From the NCBI RefSeq assembly GCF_039537405.1, contig NZ_BAABAL010000018.1:766142-830141 (forward strand): DNA of 64,000 bases. Reading direction: 5' to 3'. The notes beneath the pieces are model-generated. The model saw only the letters and a list, made by a program, of their open reading frames with translations, made no database searches and was not told the DNA's origin. A program made the translations under genes and the position numbers. Source of the stretch: Allokutzneria multivorans. Its GTDB lineage: Bacteria; Actinomycetota; Actinomycetes; Mycobacteriales; Pseudonocardiaceae. Below are positions 33,236 to 40,669 of the stretch, piece by piece. Within the stretch, counting starts at the first letter, position 1. Each line of letters opens with the position of its first letter.

Positions 33236-35787
33236 CACTCATCGGACGCGAAGCGGAACTGGCCGAGATCGACGAGTTCCTGAAGGGCGACCAAAGCGCG
33301 CTCGCAGTGCTCGGCGAACCCGGCGCGGGCAAGTCGGCCTTGCTCACGGAAAGCGCTCCAAAAGCGTTGTGGGCGACGGGCGCCGAGCCGGAGTCAGGGC
33401 TCGCGTTCGCTGCGCTGCACCAACTTCTGCGGCCGGTGGCACATCTCGCGGACGCGCTACCGGAAGCTCAACGGGACGCGATCAAGGCCGCGCTCGGCCT
33501 GGCGGAGTCGCGGACGGAGGACCGCTTCCTGGTGTCGGCGGCGGTGCTCTCGTTGCTGATCGAAGCGGCTGAGCCGGACGGCCTGCTGTGCGTGGTCGAC
33601 GACTTCCAGTGGCTCGACCAAGCATCGGCGGACGCGTTGCTCTTCGCGGCACGCCGCCTGCGCGGGGAGAAGGTCCGCCTGCTCATCGCGGCGCGAGACA
33701 CGGCGGAGGTCCGGCACGCGCTGCGCGGAGTTCGGCAGCTCCGGCTCAACGGGCTCGACGAGGAGAGCGCCGCGAAGCTGCTGCCGGAGGCGGCGCCGAT
33801 CGCCGAGATCACCAGGCTCACCAACGGAAATCCGCTCGCACTGCGCGAGGTCGCTGAGCTGTTGACACCGGACCAGCTGTCGGGAGCGGCGCCCTTGCCC
33901 GATCCCCTCCCGGTGGGCGACGTCTTCGGGGAGCAGGTCGCGCGCCTGCCGGAGGACGCGAGGCACGCGTTGCTGATCGCGGCGCTCGAAGGCCGTGGCG
34001 ACCTCGGCGTCGTGCTGCGCGCAGGCGCGACGGCGCTCCAAGCAGCCGAAGAGAGCGGGCTCATCACCCTTGATGGCGCGACGATCCGCTTTCGCCATCC
34101 CCTCATCCGTTCAGCGTCGACAACAGCGGCCACGTCGACGCAAAGGCGCCAGGTGCACGAAAAGCTCGCCGAAGCCGTCGACGACGCGGACCGCCGAGCG
34201 CACCACCAGGCGGAAGCCGCGCTCGGCCCGGACGAAGCCGTCGCACAAGCGCTGACGGACTCGGCGCGGAGGGCGCGAGAACGCGGCGGGTACGCCGACG
34301 CGGCGAACGTACTGGCCCGCGCCGCAGCGCTCACGCCAGACACCCCACGACAGGCAGAACGCCTCACGGCGGCGGCGGAATCGGCTTGGTTGGGCGGAAA
34401 ACCTGGGCAGGCGCGGAGCCTGCTGGCCAGAGCGAAGGCCTTGAACGACACGCCGGAGCTGGAGCAGCTTCGCGGGCGGTTCGAGCTGAACTCCGGGGAC
34501 GCGGCCGAGGCGATGCGGATCTTCCTGGACGCGGCGGGCGACCGGATAGAGCTGCTCGCGGACGCCGCTGAAGCCGCCTCCTACGTCGGGGACACCGCCG
34601 TGGCGATCGAAGCGGGCAGGCGGGCTGAGCACCTGGAACCCAGCTTCCTCCGCGACGTGCTCGTCGGAACGGCCGCACTGCAAGCCGGGGACACCGCCAA
34701 GGGAACGGCGATCCTGCGCAACGCGAAGCCGAAGGAGGACGCGAGCGAGCTGCTCTGGGCGGCAGCGGCGGCGAGCCACCTTGGCGAGGGCGACGCGGCG
34801 GCCGACTTCGCCGCGCGGGCCGGGCGGGTGGCGCGCGTGTCGGGAATGGTGGGCACGCTGCCCGTGGTGCTGGAGTTCGCCGCGACCGCTGAGCGGATGA
34901 ACGGCAACCTCGCGCACAGCGCCGCGCTCTCCGAAGAAGGCCTGGCGCTGGCCAAGGAGGCCGGATACGTCAACTGCGCGGCGGCGCACCTGGCCAACCT
35001 CGCGATGGTCGCGGCGATCCAGGGCCGCGAGGACGACTGCCGGGGCTTCGCGAACGAGGCGCTGGCGATCGCGATCCCCCACCGCGTCGGCCTGCGCGTG
35101 GGCGTCGCGCACTACGCGCTGGCGCTGCTCGACCTCGGCGCGGGCCGCTTCCAGGAGGCGCACGAGCGGCTCTCCGCGATGACCACGGCGGGGCCGGGCG
35201 CGGGGCATCCGATCGCGGTCTGGGGCTCGACGGCCGACCGCGTCGAAGCCGCCGTGGCGACCGGAAACCTCGACGTGGCAAGGGAAAGCGTCGAGTTCAT
35301 CACGCAGTGGTCGGTGAACGCGACGACCGCGCGAGCCCGAGCGCTGGTCGCCCGCTGCCGCGCGCTGGTCGAGGACGACGCGGTGCCGCTGCTCGAACAG
35401 GCGTTGGAGACCGACTCCGACTACGAGCGCGCGCGGACCGCGTTGCTGCTGGGCGAGCGGCTGCGGCGGGACCGCAAGGTCAGCGAGGCCCGGCCGCACC
35501 TGCGAGCCGCGGCGGAGGTCTTCGGCAGGCTCGGCGCACGGCCGTGGGAGCGGCGCGCGCTGGGCGAGCTGCGCGCGGCGGGCGAGTCGCGGGAGCTGGC
35601 CGAGCCGTCGGTGCTGACCCCGCAGGAGCTGCGGATCGCCCAGCTCGTGGCCGAGGGCGTGTCGAACAAGGACGTCGCCGAGCGGCTCTTCCTCAGCCCG
35701 CGCACGGTCGAGTACCACCTGTACAAGATCTATCCGAAGCTCGGTGTCAGCTCCCGCACAGAACTCGCGCGGCTACTGGCCCAGTAA
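33232..35787 (+). CDS. Large LuxR-family (LAL-type) ATPase regulator
   Basis: An 851-aa regulator. N-terminal AAA/NACHT-like ATPase with Walker A GEPGAGKSA (28-36) and Walker B-like LLCVVDDFQWLD at about 118. A long helical TPR-like middle (ARRARERGGYADAANVLARAA and similar) senses a ligand or partner. C-terminal GerE HTH (LTPQELRIAQLVAEGVSNKDVA...SPRTVEYHL). ATGA overlap with the MBL gene implies coupling. Targets unknown; it could control the MBL gene or the hydrolase that follows. Confidence 0.92.
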   Translation: MTLIGREAELAEIDEFLKGDQSALAVLGEPGAGKSALLTESAPKALWATGAEPESGLAFAALHQLLRPVAHLADALPEAQRDAIKAALGLAESRTEDRFLVSAAVLSLLIEAAEPDGLLCVVDDFQWLDQASADALLFAARRLRGEKVRLLIAARDTAEVRHALRGVRQLRLNGLDEESAAKLLPEAAPIAEITRLTNGNPLALREVAELLTPDQLSGAAPLPDPLPVGDVFGEQVARLPEDARHALLIAALEGRGDLGVVLRAGATALQAAEESGLITLDGATIRFRHPLIRSASTTAATSTQRRQVHEKLAEAVDDADRRAHHQAEAALGPDEAVAQALTDSARRARERGGYADAANVLARAAALTPDTPRQAERLTAAAESAWLGGKPGQARSLLARAKALNDTPELEQLRGRFELNSGDAAEAMRIFLDAAGDRIELLADAAEAASYVGDTAVAIEAGRRAEHLEPSFLRDVLVGTAALQAGDTAKGTAILRNAKPKEDASELLWAAAAASHLGEGDAAADFAARAGRVARVSGMVGTLPVVLEFAATAERMNGNLAHSAALSEEGLALAKEAGYVNCAAAHLANLAMVAAIQGREDDCRGFANEALAIAIPHRVGLRVGVAHYALALLDLGAGRFQEAHERLSAMTTAGPGAGHPIAVWGSTADRVEAAVATGNLDVARESVEFITQWSVNATTARARALVARCRALVEDDAVPLLEQALETDSDYERARTALLLGERLRRDRKVSEARPHLRAAAEVFGRLGARPWERRALGELRAAGESRELAEPSVLTPQELRIAQLVAEGVSNKDVAERLFLSPRTVEYHLYKIYPKLGVSSRTELARLLAQ

Positions 35788-35841
35788 TCACCAGTGGTCC
35801 TACGGATGGCACCGGGTACCACGGCGACGAGAGTTGGTGGC

Positions 35842-36705
35842 ATGCCAATCATCGAGGTCAACGACGTGGAACTGTGGGTCGAGGAGTTCGGCGACCCGAC
35901 CCATCCTGCCGTGCTGCTCGTCATGGGGTCGATGTCCCAGGGCCACCTGTGGCCGGACGAGCTGGTGGGGCGGATCGCCGCAGGTGGGCGCCGTGTCATC
36001 CGGTACGACCACCGCGACACCGGCCGCTCCAGCGCGCTGAACTTCGAGGAGCGGCCCTACACCTGGGCCGCGATCAAGGACGACGTTCTCGGCGTGCTGG
36101 ACGCGCTCGGCATCGAGCGGGCGCACCTGGTCGGGCACTCCGCTGGTGGGCTGCTCGGCCAGTGGATCGCGCTGGAGCACCCTTCGCGCATCGCCAGCCT
36201 GACCGCGATCGGGTCCTCCCCGCTCGGCGGCGGCGAGGGCGTGGTGGTGATGCGGGCGCTGAGCGGGCAGCCGCAACCCCCGGGGAGCTTGCCCGAGCCG
36301 AAGCCGGAGTTCGTGCGGGTGCTCACCTCGCCGCCCGGGGAGGACTTCGCGGTCGACGTGGCGCGGATGCTGCACGGCACGGTGCTGCCCTTCGACGCCG
36401 ACGCGCAGCGGGAGGTGGAGGAGCGGCTGCGCGAGCGGGACCGCGATCCGGCGACCGTGGCCAACCACCAGAAGGCGTGGGCGGCCGACCCGGACTTCGA
36501 GCCCGTTGGCCGGCTCGGCGAGATCACCGTGCCCACACTGGTCGTGGAGGGCAGCGAGGAACCCGCGAAACCCGGCCACGGCAAGCTGATCGCGGCGGCG
36601 ATCCCGGGCTCGGAGTACCTGGAGATCGAGGGCATGGGCCACACCCTCCCGCCCGAGATCCACGCCGAACTCGCCGCTGCCGTCCTCGCGCACACGGCCC
36701 GATAG
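35842..36705 (+). CDS. Alpha/beta hydrolase
   Basis: A 287-aa hydrolase: nucleophile GHSAGG, YDHRDTGRSS after strand 4, acid in VVEGSEEP or nearby and histidine GMGHTLP. ATG 35842 after GTTGGTGG. Lies 54 nt downstream of the LuxR-family gene; both may be cotranscribed. Resembles DoxA/aclacinomycin-methylesterase-like hydrolases, substrate unknown. Confidence 0.88.
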   Translation: MPIIEVNDVELWVEEFGDPTHPAVLLVMGSMSQGHLWPDELVGRIAAGGRRVIRYDHRDTGRSSALNFEERPYTWAAIKDDVLGVLDALGIERAHLVGHSAGGLLGQWIALEHPSRIASLTAIGSSPLGGGEGVVVMRALSGQPQPPGSLPEPKPEFVRVLTSPPGEDFAVDVARMLHGTVLPFDADAQREVEERLRERDRDPATVANHQKAWAADPDFEPVGRLGEITVPTLVVEGSEEPAKPGHGKLIAAAIPGSEYLEIEGMGHTLPPEIHAELAAAVLAHTAR

Positions 36706-36766
36706 CCCCCGGCACCCCGCTCAACCCCGACAGAGGTCTAGACCGCAGCCGGGCACGTTGGGCTAG

Positions 36767-36957
36767 GGCCTGTCCTGTAGGTCACCGGGTTCGGCAGTCT
36801 TCAAGACCCACAAACCCCCGCCCCAGCGGTCTCCAACGACGGCAAACCTCATCAAGCTGCTGGGTTTGCGGCGGTTAACGATGATCAACAGGAGGGTTTG
36901 CTGGTCTTGAAGACACCCCAACTCCCCAGCGACACCGTGACCGGAACAGGACAGGCG
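36767..36957. mobile_element. MITE-like element, 191 bp, copy A
   Basis: Ends form a 12-bp terminal inverted repeat, GGCCTGTCCTGT and ACAGGACAGGCG (one mismatch), flanked on both sides by CTAG, a YTAR target duplication as made by IS5-subgroup elements. No transposase frame. The interior carries GTCTTCAAGAC, ACGACGGCAAACC, GGCGGTTAACGATGATCA and TGGTCTTGAAGAC. Shares ends and interior with the copy at 63740. It inserted just downstream of the GntR-TetR gene. Confidence 0.78.
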
Positions 36958-36977
36958 CTAGCGGGGCGGATGAGGGG

Positions 36978-37883
36978 CTAGCGGATGCCGTCCAGGAGGG
37001 CGGCCAGACCGAGTTCGAAGATGAGGTCCAGGTCCAGGTCGTAGCCGTCGGAGTCGAAGGAGCGCATGAGTCCGCTGAAGGCGGGGAAGCGGCCGGACTC
37101 CACGTAGAAGCGGTACTGCTCGGCCTGCGTCTCCAGCCACTCCTCCTCGGTGAGCCCGGTCGCGGCCCGCGCGCTCGCCTCGCGCTCCAGGTTCACCGCG
37201 AGGCCCTGCACGTAGCTGAACAGCAGCACGTGCAGGTTCATCACCTGCGTCGGCGTGCGGCCGGGCGCGCTGAGCGCGGTGATCATCCATTCGGCGTGCA
37301 CGGCGAGGTTGGGCAGCATCACCGGGCGGGTCAGCGTCGTGTACTGCGCGAGCCACGGGTGCCGCCGGTAGAGCGCCCACAGCCCGCGCGAGCCGGCCTC
37401 GGCGCGGGCCCGCCAGCTCGTGATCTTCGGATCGGGTGGCGCCAACGTGCCGTAGGTGGCGTCCACCATCAGCAGCACCAGCTCGTCCTTGCCGTCGACG
37501 TGCCGGTAGGGCGACATCGCGCTGACGCCGAGCTTCGCCGCGACACCGCGCATGGACACCGCCACGAGGCCCTCGGCGTCGGCGATCTCCACGGCCGCGC
37601 GCACGATCTTGTCGCGGGTCAGCTCGTCGCCGGGCTCCACGGGCGGGCGCGGGCGCGGCGTTGCCGGGGCGGCGGCGACCACCGTGCCCACGCGCGGCTC
37701 CGCGACGATCAAGCCCTCGTTCTTGAGCGTGTTCAGCGCCTTGGTCGCGGTCGCCAGCGCGACGCCCCAGCGGATCGCGATCTGCCGGGTGGAGGGCAGG
37801 CGGTCGCCCGGGGCCAGCTCGCCCTCGGCGATGCGGCGGCGCAGCTCCGCGACGATGCGGGCGTAGGGCGGGCTGTCGGTCAT
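36978..37883 (-). CDS. GntR-TetR fusion transcriptional regulator
   Basis: A 301-aa protein with two DNA-binding domains: an N-terminal GntR winged helix (residues 5-72: YARIVAELRRRIAEGELAPG, LPSTRQIAIRWGVALATA) and, after a Pro-rich linker at 73-82, a TetR HTH (about 88-135: IVRAAVEIADAEGLVAVSMRGVA) with a TetR_C ligand domain. Divergent from the FAD monooxygenase; repeated sites lie between them. ATG 37883 follows GGGAG. Probably an autoregulated repressor of the monooxygenase. Confidence 0.9.
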   Translation of the reverse strand: MTDSPPYARIVAELRRRIAEGELAPGDRLPSTRQIAIRWGVALATATKALNTLKNEGLIVAEPRVGTVVAAAPATPRPRPPVEPGDELTRDKIVRAAVEIADAEGLVAVSMRGVAAKLGVSAMSPYRHVDGKDELVLLMVDATYGTLAPPDPKITSWRARAEAGSRGLWALYRRHPWLAQYTTLTRPVMLPNLAVHAEWMITALSAPGRTPTQVMNLHVLLFSYVQGLAVNLEREASARAATGLTEEEWLETQAEQYRFYVESGRFPAFSGLMRSFDSDGYDLDLDLIFELGLAALLDGIR

Positions 37884-37896
37884 GGTGCTCCCTGTC

Positions 37897-37934
37897 CTAG
37901 CACAGAACCTCGCTGAGCTAGCACAGATTAGCTC
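37897..37934. promoter_or_regulatory. Paired operator sites for the GntR-TetR regulator
   Basis: CTAGCACAGA occurs at 37897-37906 and 37918-37927, 21 bp apart (two helix turns). The second lies in an inverted repeat GAGCTA-8-TAGCTC (37915-37934). For the divergent gene, TACGCT at 37967-37972 is 6 nt before ATG 37979. Confidence 0.6.
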
Positions 37935-37978
37935 GTTCTTGGCTCTGCTCAGCTGTATTTACGTCGTACGCTACCGCT

Positions 37979-39133
37979 ATGACACAGAAGGTGCTGATCA
38001 GCGGAGCAAGTGTGGCGGGCCCGGCGCTGGCGTACTGGCTGCGCCGCAGGGGCTTCGAGGTGACCGTCGTGGAGCGCGCCCCGGCGCCCCGTCCGGGCGG
38101 GCAGGCGATCGACGTGCGCGGCGTGGCGCTGGACGTACTCGACCGCATGGGGCTGCTGGAGCGGGCGCGCGAGCTGCGCACGACCATGCGCGGCATGGAG
38201 ATGCTCGACGGCAAGGGCAACGAGATCATGCGCTCCACCGAGATGGCGCTGAGCAGCGGCCGCTTCGACAGCGACGACATCGAGCTGCTGCGCGAGGACC
38301 TCACCGCGATGATCTACGAGCGGACCAAGGACGACGAAGACCCGCTCGCGGGGTCGAGCATCGGCACTGTCGAGTACCTCTTCGGCGACACCATCACCGC
38401 GATCACCGACGGCGTCGGAGGTGTCACGGTGACGTTCGAGAACGCGCCGCCGCGCACGTTCGACGTGATCGTGGGCGCGGACGGCCTGCACTCCGGAGTG
38501 CGCGCGCTCGCCTTCGGACCGGAGAGCCAGTTCGTCCGGCACCTCGGCACCTACCTCGCGGTGTTCAGCGCGGAGAACTTCATCGGCCTGGACAACTGGC
38601 AGGTGTGGGTGAACGAAGGCAACGTCGGCTACGCCGTCTATCCCGTGCGGGACAACAAAGAACTGCGCGTGACGCTCGGTATCAAGGCCGACTCGCTTCC
38701 GCACGACCGCCGCGACAACGACGCGCACCGCAGGATGCTGGCGGAGGATCTCGAAGGGCTGGCGTGGGAGACCCCGCGCCTGGTCGAGGCGATGTGGGCG
38801 GCGGAGGACTTCTACTTCGACGCGATGGCGCAGATCCACATGGACACGTGGTCGGCGGGCCGGGTCACCCTCGTCGGCGACGCGGGCTACTGCGCGTCGC
38901 CGTTGTCCGGGCAGGGCACGAGCCTGGCGCTGGTCGGCGCGTACGTGCTCGCCGAGGAACTGGAGCGCGCGGGCGGCCGGCACGCGGAGGGCTTCGCGGC
39001 CTACGAAGCGCGGATGCGGCCGTTCGCCCAGCTCAACCAGGCGTTGGCCACGGAGAACCCGGGCCAGCCCGCGTCGGAGGAGTCGCTGGAGCGGGCGAAG
39101 CGCGCGCTTTCCTTGGACAGCAGGGAGAACTGA
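37979..39133 (+). CDS. FAD-dependent monooxygenase (PHBH/TetX-like)
   Basis: A 384-aa class A flavoprotein monooxygenase. FAD-binding GASVAGPALAYWLRRRG (9-25) is the GxGxxG variant, VGADGLHSGVR the DG motif and VTLVGDAGYCASPLSGQGTS the GD motif. The group hydroxylates aromatics and includes TetX tetracycline-inactivating enzymes. The divergent GntR-TetR regulator suggests induction by its substrate. Appears leaderless (TACGCT-6-ATG). Confidence 0.92.
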   Translation: MTQKVLISGASVAGPALAYWLRRRGFEVTVVERAPAPRPGGQAIDVRGVALDVLDRMGLLERARELRTTMRGMEMLDGKGNEIMRSTEMALSSGRFDSDDIELLREDLTAMIYERTKDDEDPLAGSSIGTVEYLFGDTITAITDGVGGVTVTFENAPPRTFDVIVGADGLHSGVRALAFGPESQFVRHLGTYLAVFSAENFIGLDNWQVWVNEGNVGYAVYPVRDNKELRVTLGIKADSLPHDRRDNDAHRRMLAEDLEGLAWETPRLVEAMWAAEDFYFDAMAQIHMDTWSAGRVTLVGDAGYCASPLSGQGTSLALVGAYVLAEELERAGGRHAEGFAAYEARMRPFAQLNQALATENPGQPASEESLERAKRALSLDSREN

Positions 39134-39137
39134 GCCC

Positions 39138-39449
39138 TCAGCAGGTGTCGACCTCGCGCAGGTACCACTCGACGAGGACGCGCCCGGCCTCGCCCATCGC
39201 GTGCGTCTTCGGTTCCGCCCCGTGGGTGTGCGCGACCACCGCGCCGGTCGCCGCGTCCACCGCGAGGTCGAACCAGTCCGCGCAGCCGCCGACCTCGCTG
39301 CCGTCCAGCTCGGAGTCGCTGCGGGTCAGCGGGTAGCCCGCGTAGACCAGAAGTTCGTAGAGCTGATGTCCGTGCCACTCGCGCATCAGCTCACCGCTCT
39401 CGGCGATCTGCTGAGCGCCGTCGACGGTGACCACGAAGTACTCCACCAC
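39138..39449 (-). CDS. Hypothetical protein
   Basis: A 103-aa acidic protein I do not recognise. It has no signal or membrane segment; the middle has DWFDLAVDAATGAVVAH, an EF-like or beta-hairpin stretch. GTG 39449 follows GAGGTGAC. Its stop is 4 nt from the end of the convergent monooxygenase. Confidence 0.55.
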   Translation of the reverse strand: MVEYFVVTVDGAQQIAESGELMREWHGHQLYELLVYAGYPLTRSDSELDGSEVGGCADWFDLAVDAATGAVVAHTHGAEPKTHAMGEAGRVLVEWYLREVDTC

Positions 39450-39566
39450 GTCACCTCACGTCCGGGGAAAGTGGCAACGCTACGTGCGTTCTCGCTGGTC
39501 CGCCCGGCGTGCGGGGATTTGGCTGGCTGTTCGCGACGCACTCGTGACGCTGCCGTAGCCGACGAC

Positions 39567-39597
39567 TTGACCTCCAGTTTGCTGGAGGTTCGAGACT
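39567..39597 (+). promoter_or_regulatory. MerR/SoxR-type promoter of the questin-oxidase-like gene
   Basis: Perfect inverted repeat ACCTCCAG-TTTG-CTGGAGGT (39570-39589) placed between TTGACC (39567-39572) and GAGACT (39592-39597) with a 19-bp spacer, the overlong spacing used by MerR-family activators. The dyad matches the SoxR box at 14 of 18 positions. Confidence 0.65.
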
Positions 39598-39631
39598 GGA
39601 GGCCCCTCCCCGACCCGTCTGGAGCCCCCTC

Positions 39632-40669
39632 ATGCCCGATCGCACCGGCGTGCTCGACGAGGCGTACCAGCGCCTTCACCGAACCGGCCCGGAGTTCGCG
39701 GGGTGGTTGTCCAACCACGCCCCGATGACGGTGGAGGCCATGGTCCGCGCCGGGCGGCCGGATCTGGTGCACCGCTGGGTGGACTCCTACTGCGAACGGC
39801 TGCACGAGCTGCCGCCCGCCTCCTGCCGAATCGGTTCCGAATGGCTGGAGGCGATGGGTGACGAGCGCCGGATCGGCGACTGGATCGCGCATTTCCGGGT
39901 GGAGCTGGCCGAACGGCCCTGGCGCGCGGTGCTCGGCACGTGGTGGCCCCGGTTGCTCCCCGGGGTCGCCGCGGGCGCGACGCACGGCGTGATCAGGGTC
40001 GGTCACGCCGTGCGCGTGCTGCTGGAGGGTTCACCGACCGCGCCCCGGCTGGACGAGCTGGCACACGGGCTCGGGTACTGGGCCGCGCGGTGGGAACCGG
40101 TGCCGGGCGCGGCCTGCCCGGAGGGCTCGTTGTCACCGCGCGAAGCCCTGCTCGGCGTTCCCCTGCTGCCCGAGCCGAGTTCTGGGTTCCAGAAACGCCT
40201 TGCGCGGCTCGCCTTTCTCACGGGTTGGCCGGAGTCGCTCGCCGCGCTGCGCTGCCCTGCGAACTCCGCGCACGCGCACGACGTGCTCGCCGATCTGGTG
40301 GACGTCGCCGTGCTGCGCTACCGCACGCACGGGCACGGCTCGGCGGTGATGTCGGTGCACGGGGCGACCGCGCCGAACGCGATCCTGCGCACGCTTCCCG
40401 CGCTGCCGGAGAAGCTGTGGGTGCCGAGCCTGTGCGCGGCGTGGATCGCGACGGCCGCCGTCACCTCGGTCTACGCGCCTTCCCGTCCGGCGATCGTTGC
40501 TCCGGAAACGGATCTTGCGCTTGACGAGGTACTTGAGCGGGCCGTCGCGACCGGTGACTCGCACGTGATCAAGTTCGCGGACACCGCCGTGGACACGTTC
40601 GCGCGCAAGGGAGATCCCGACGCGCTCGCCTCCGCTCAGCGGTGCACAGAGCTGATCACCGCCCTGTGA
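39632..40669 (+). CDS. Questin-oxidase-like protein (DUF4243)
   Basis: A 345-aa protein of the questin oxidase family. The early MTVEAMVRAGRPDLVHRWVDSY and the spaced histidines (GVIRVGHAVR, TGWP...SAHAHDVLADLVD, VMSVHGATAPNA) are family features. Fungal questin oxidase opens an anthraquinone ring; bacterial members are uncharacterised and could oxidise quinones or aldehydes. CTGGAG precedes the ATG. Its promoter has a SoxR-like palindrome. The 3' end overlaps the convergent glucanase by 14 nt. Confidence 0.82.
   Translation: MPDRTGVLDEAYQRLHRTGPEFAGWLSNHAPMTVEAMVRAGRPDLVHRWVDSYCERLHELPPASCRIGSEWLEAMGDERRIGDWIAHFRVELAERPWRAVLGTWWPRLLPGVAAGATHGVIRVGHAVRVLLEGSPTAPRLDELAHGLGYWAARWEPVPGAACPEGSLSPREALLGVPLLPEPSSGFQKRLARLAFLTGWPESLAALRCPANSAHAHDVLADLVDVAVLRYRTHGHGSAVMSVHGATAPNAILRTLPALPEKLWVPSLCAAWIATAAVTSVYAPSRPAIVAPETDLALDEVLERAVATGDSHVIKFADTAVDTFARKGDPDALASAQRCTELITAL

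Noticed and set aside
29936..35787. Secondary-metabolite gene cluster around the glycosyltransferase and LAL regulator
   Set aside because: No PKS, NRPS, terpene cyclase or precursor-peptide gene within this stretch; the neighbouring genes are general enzymes.
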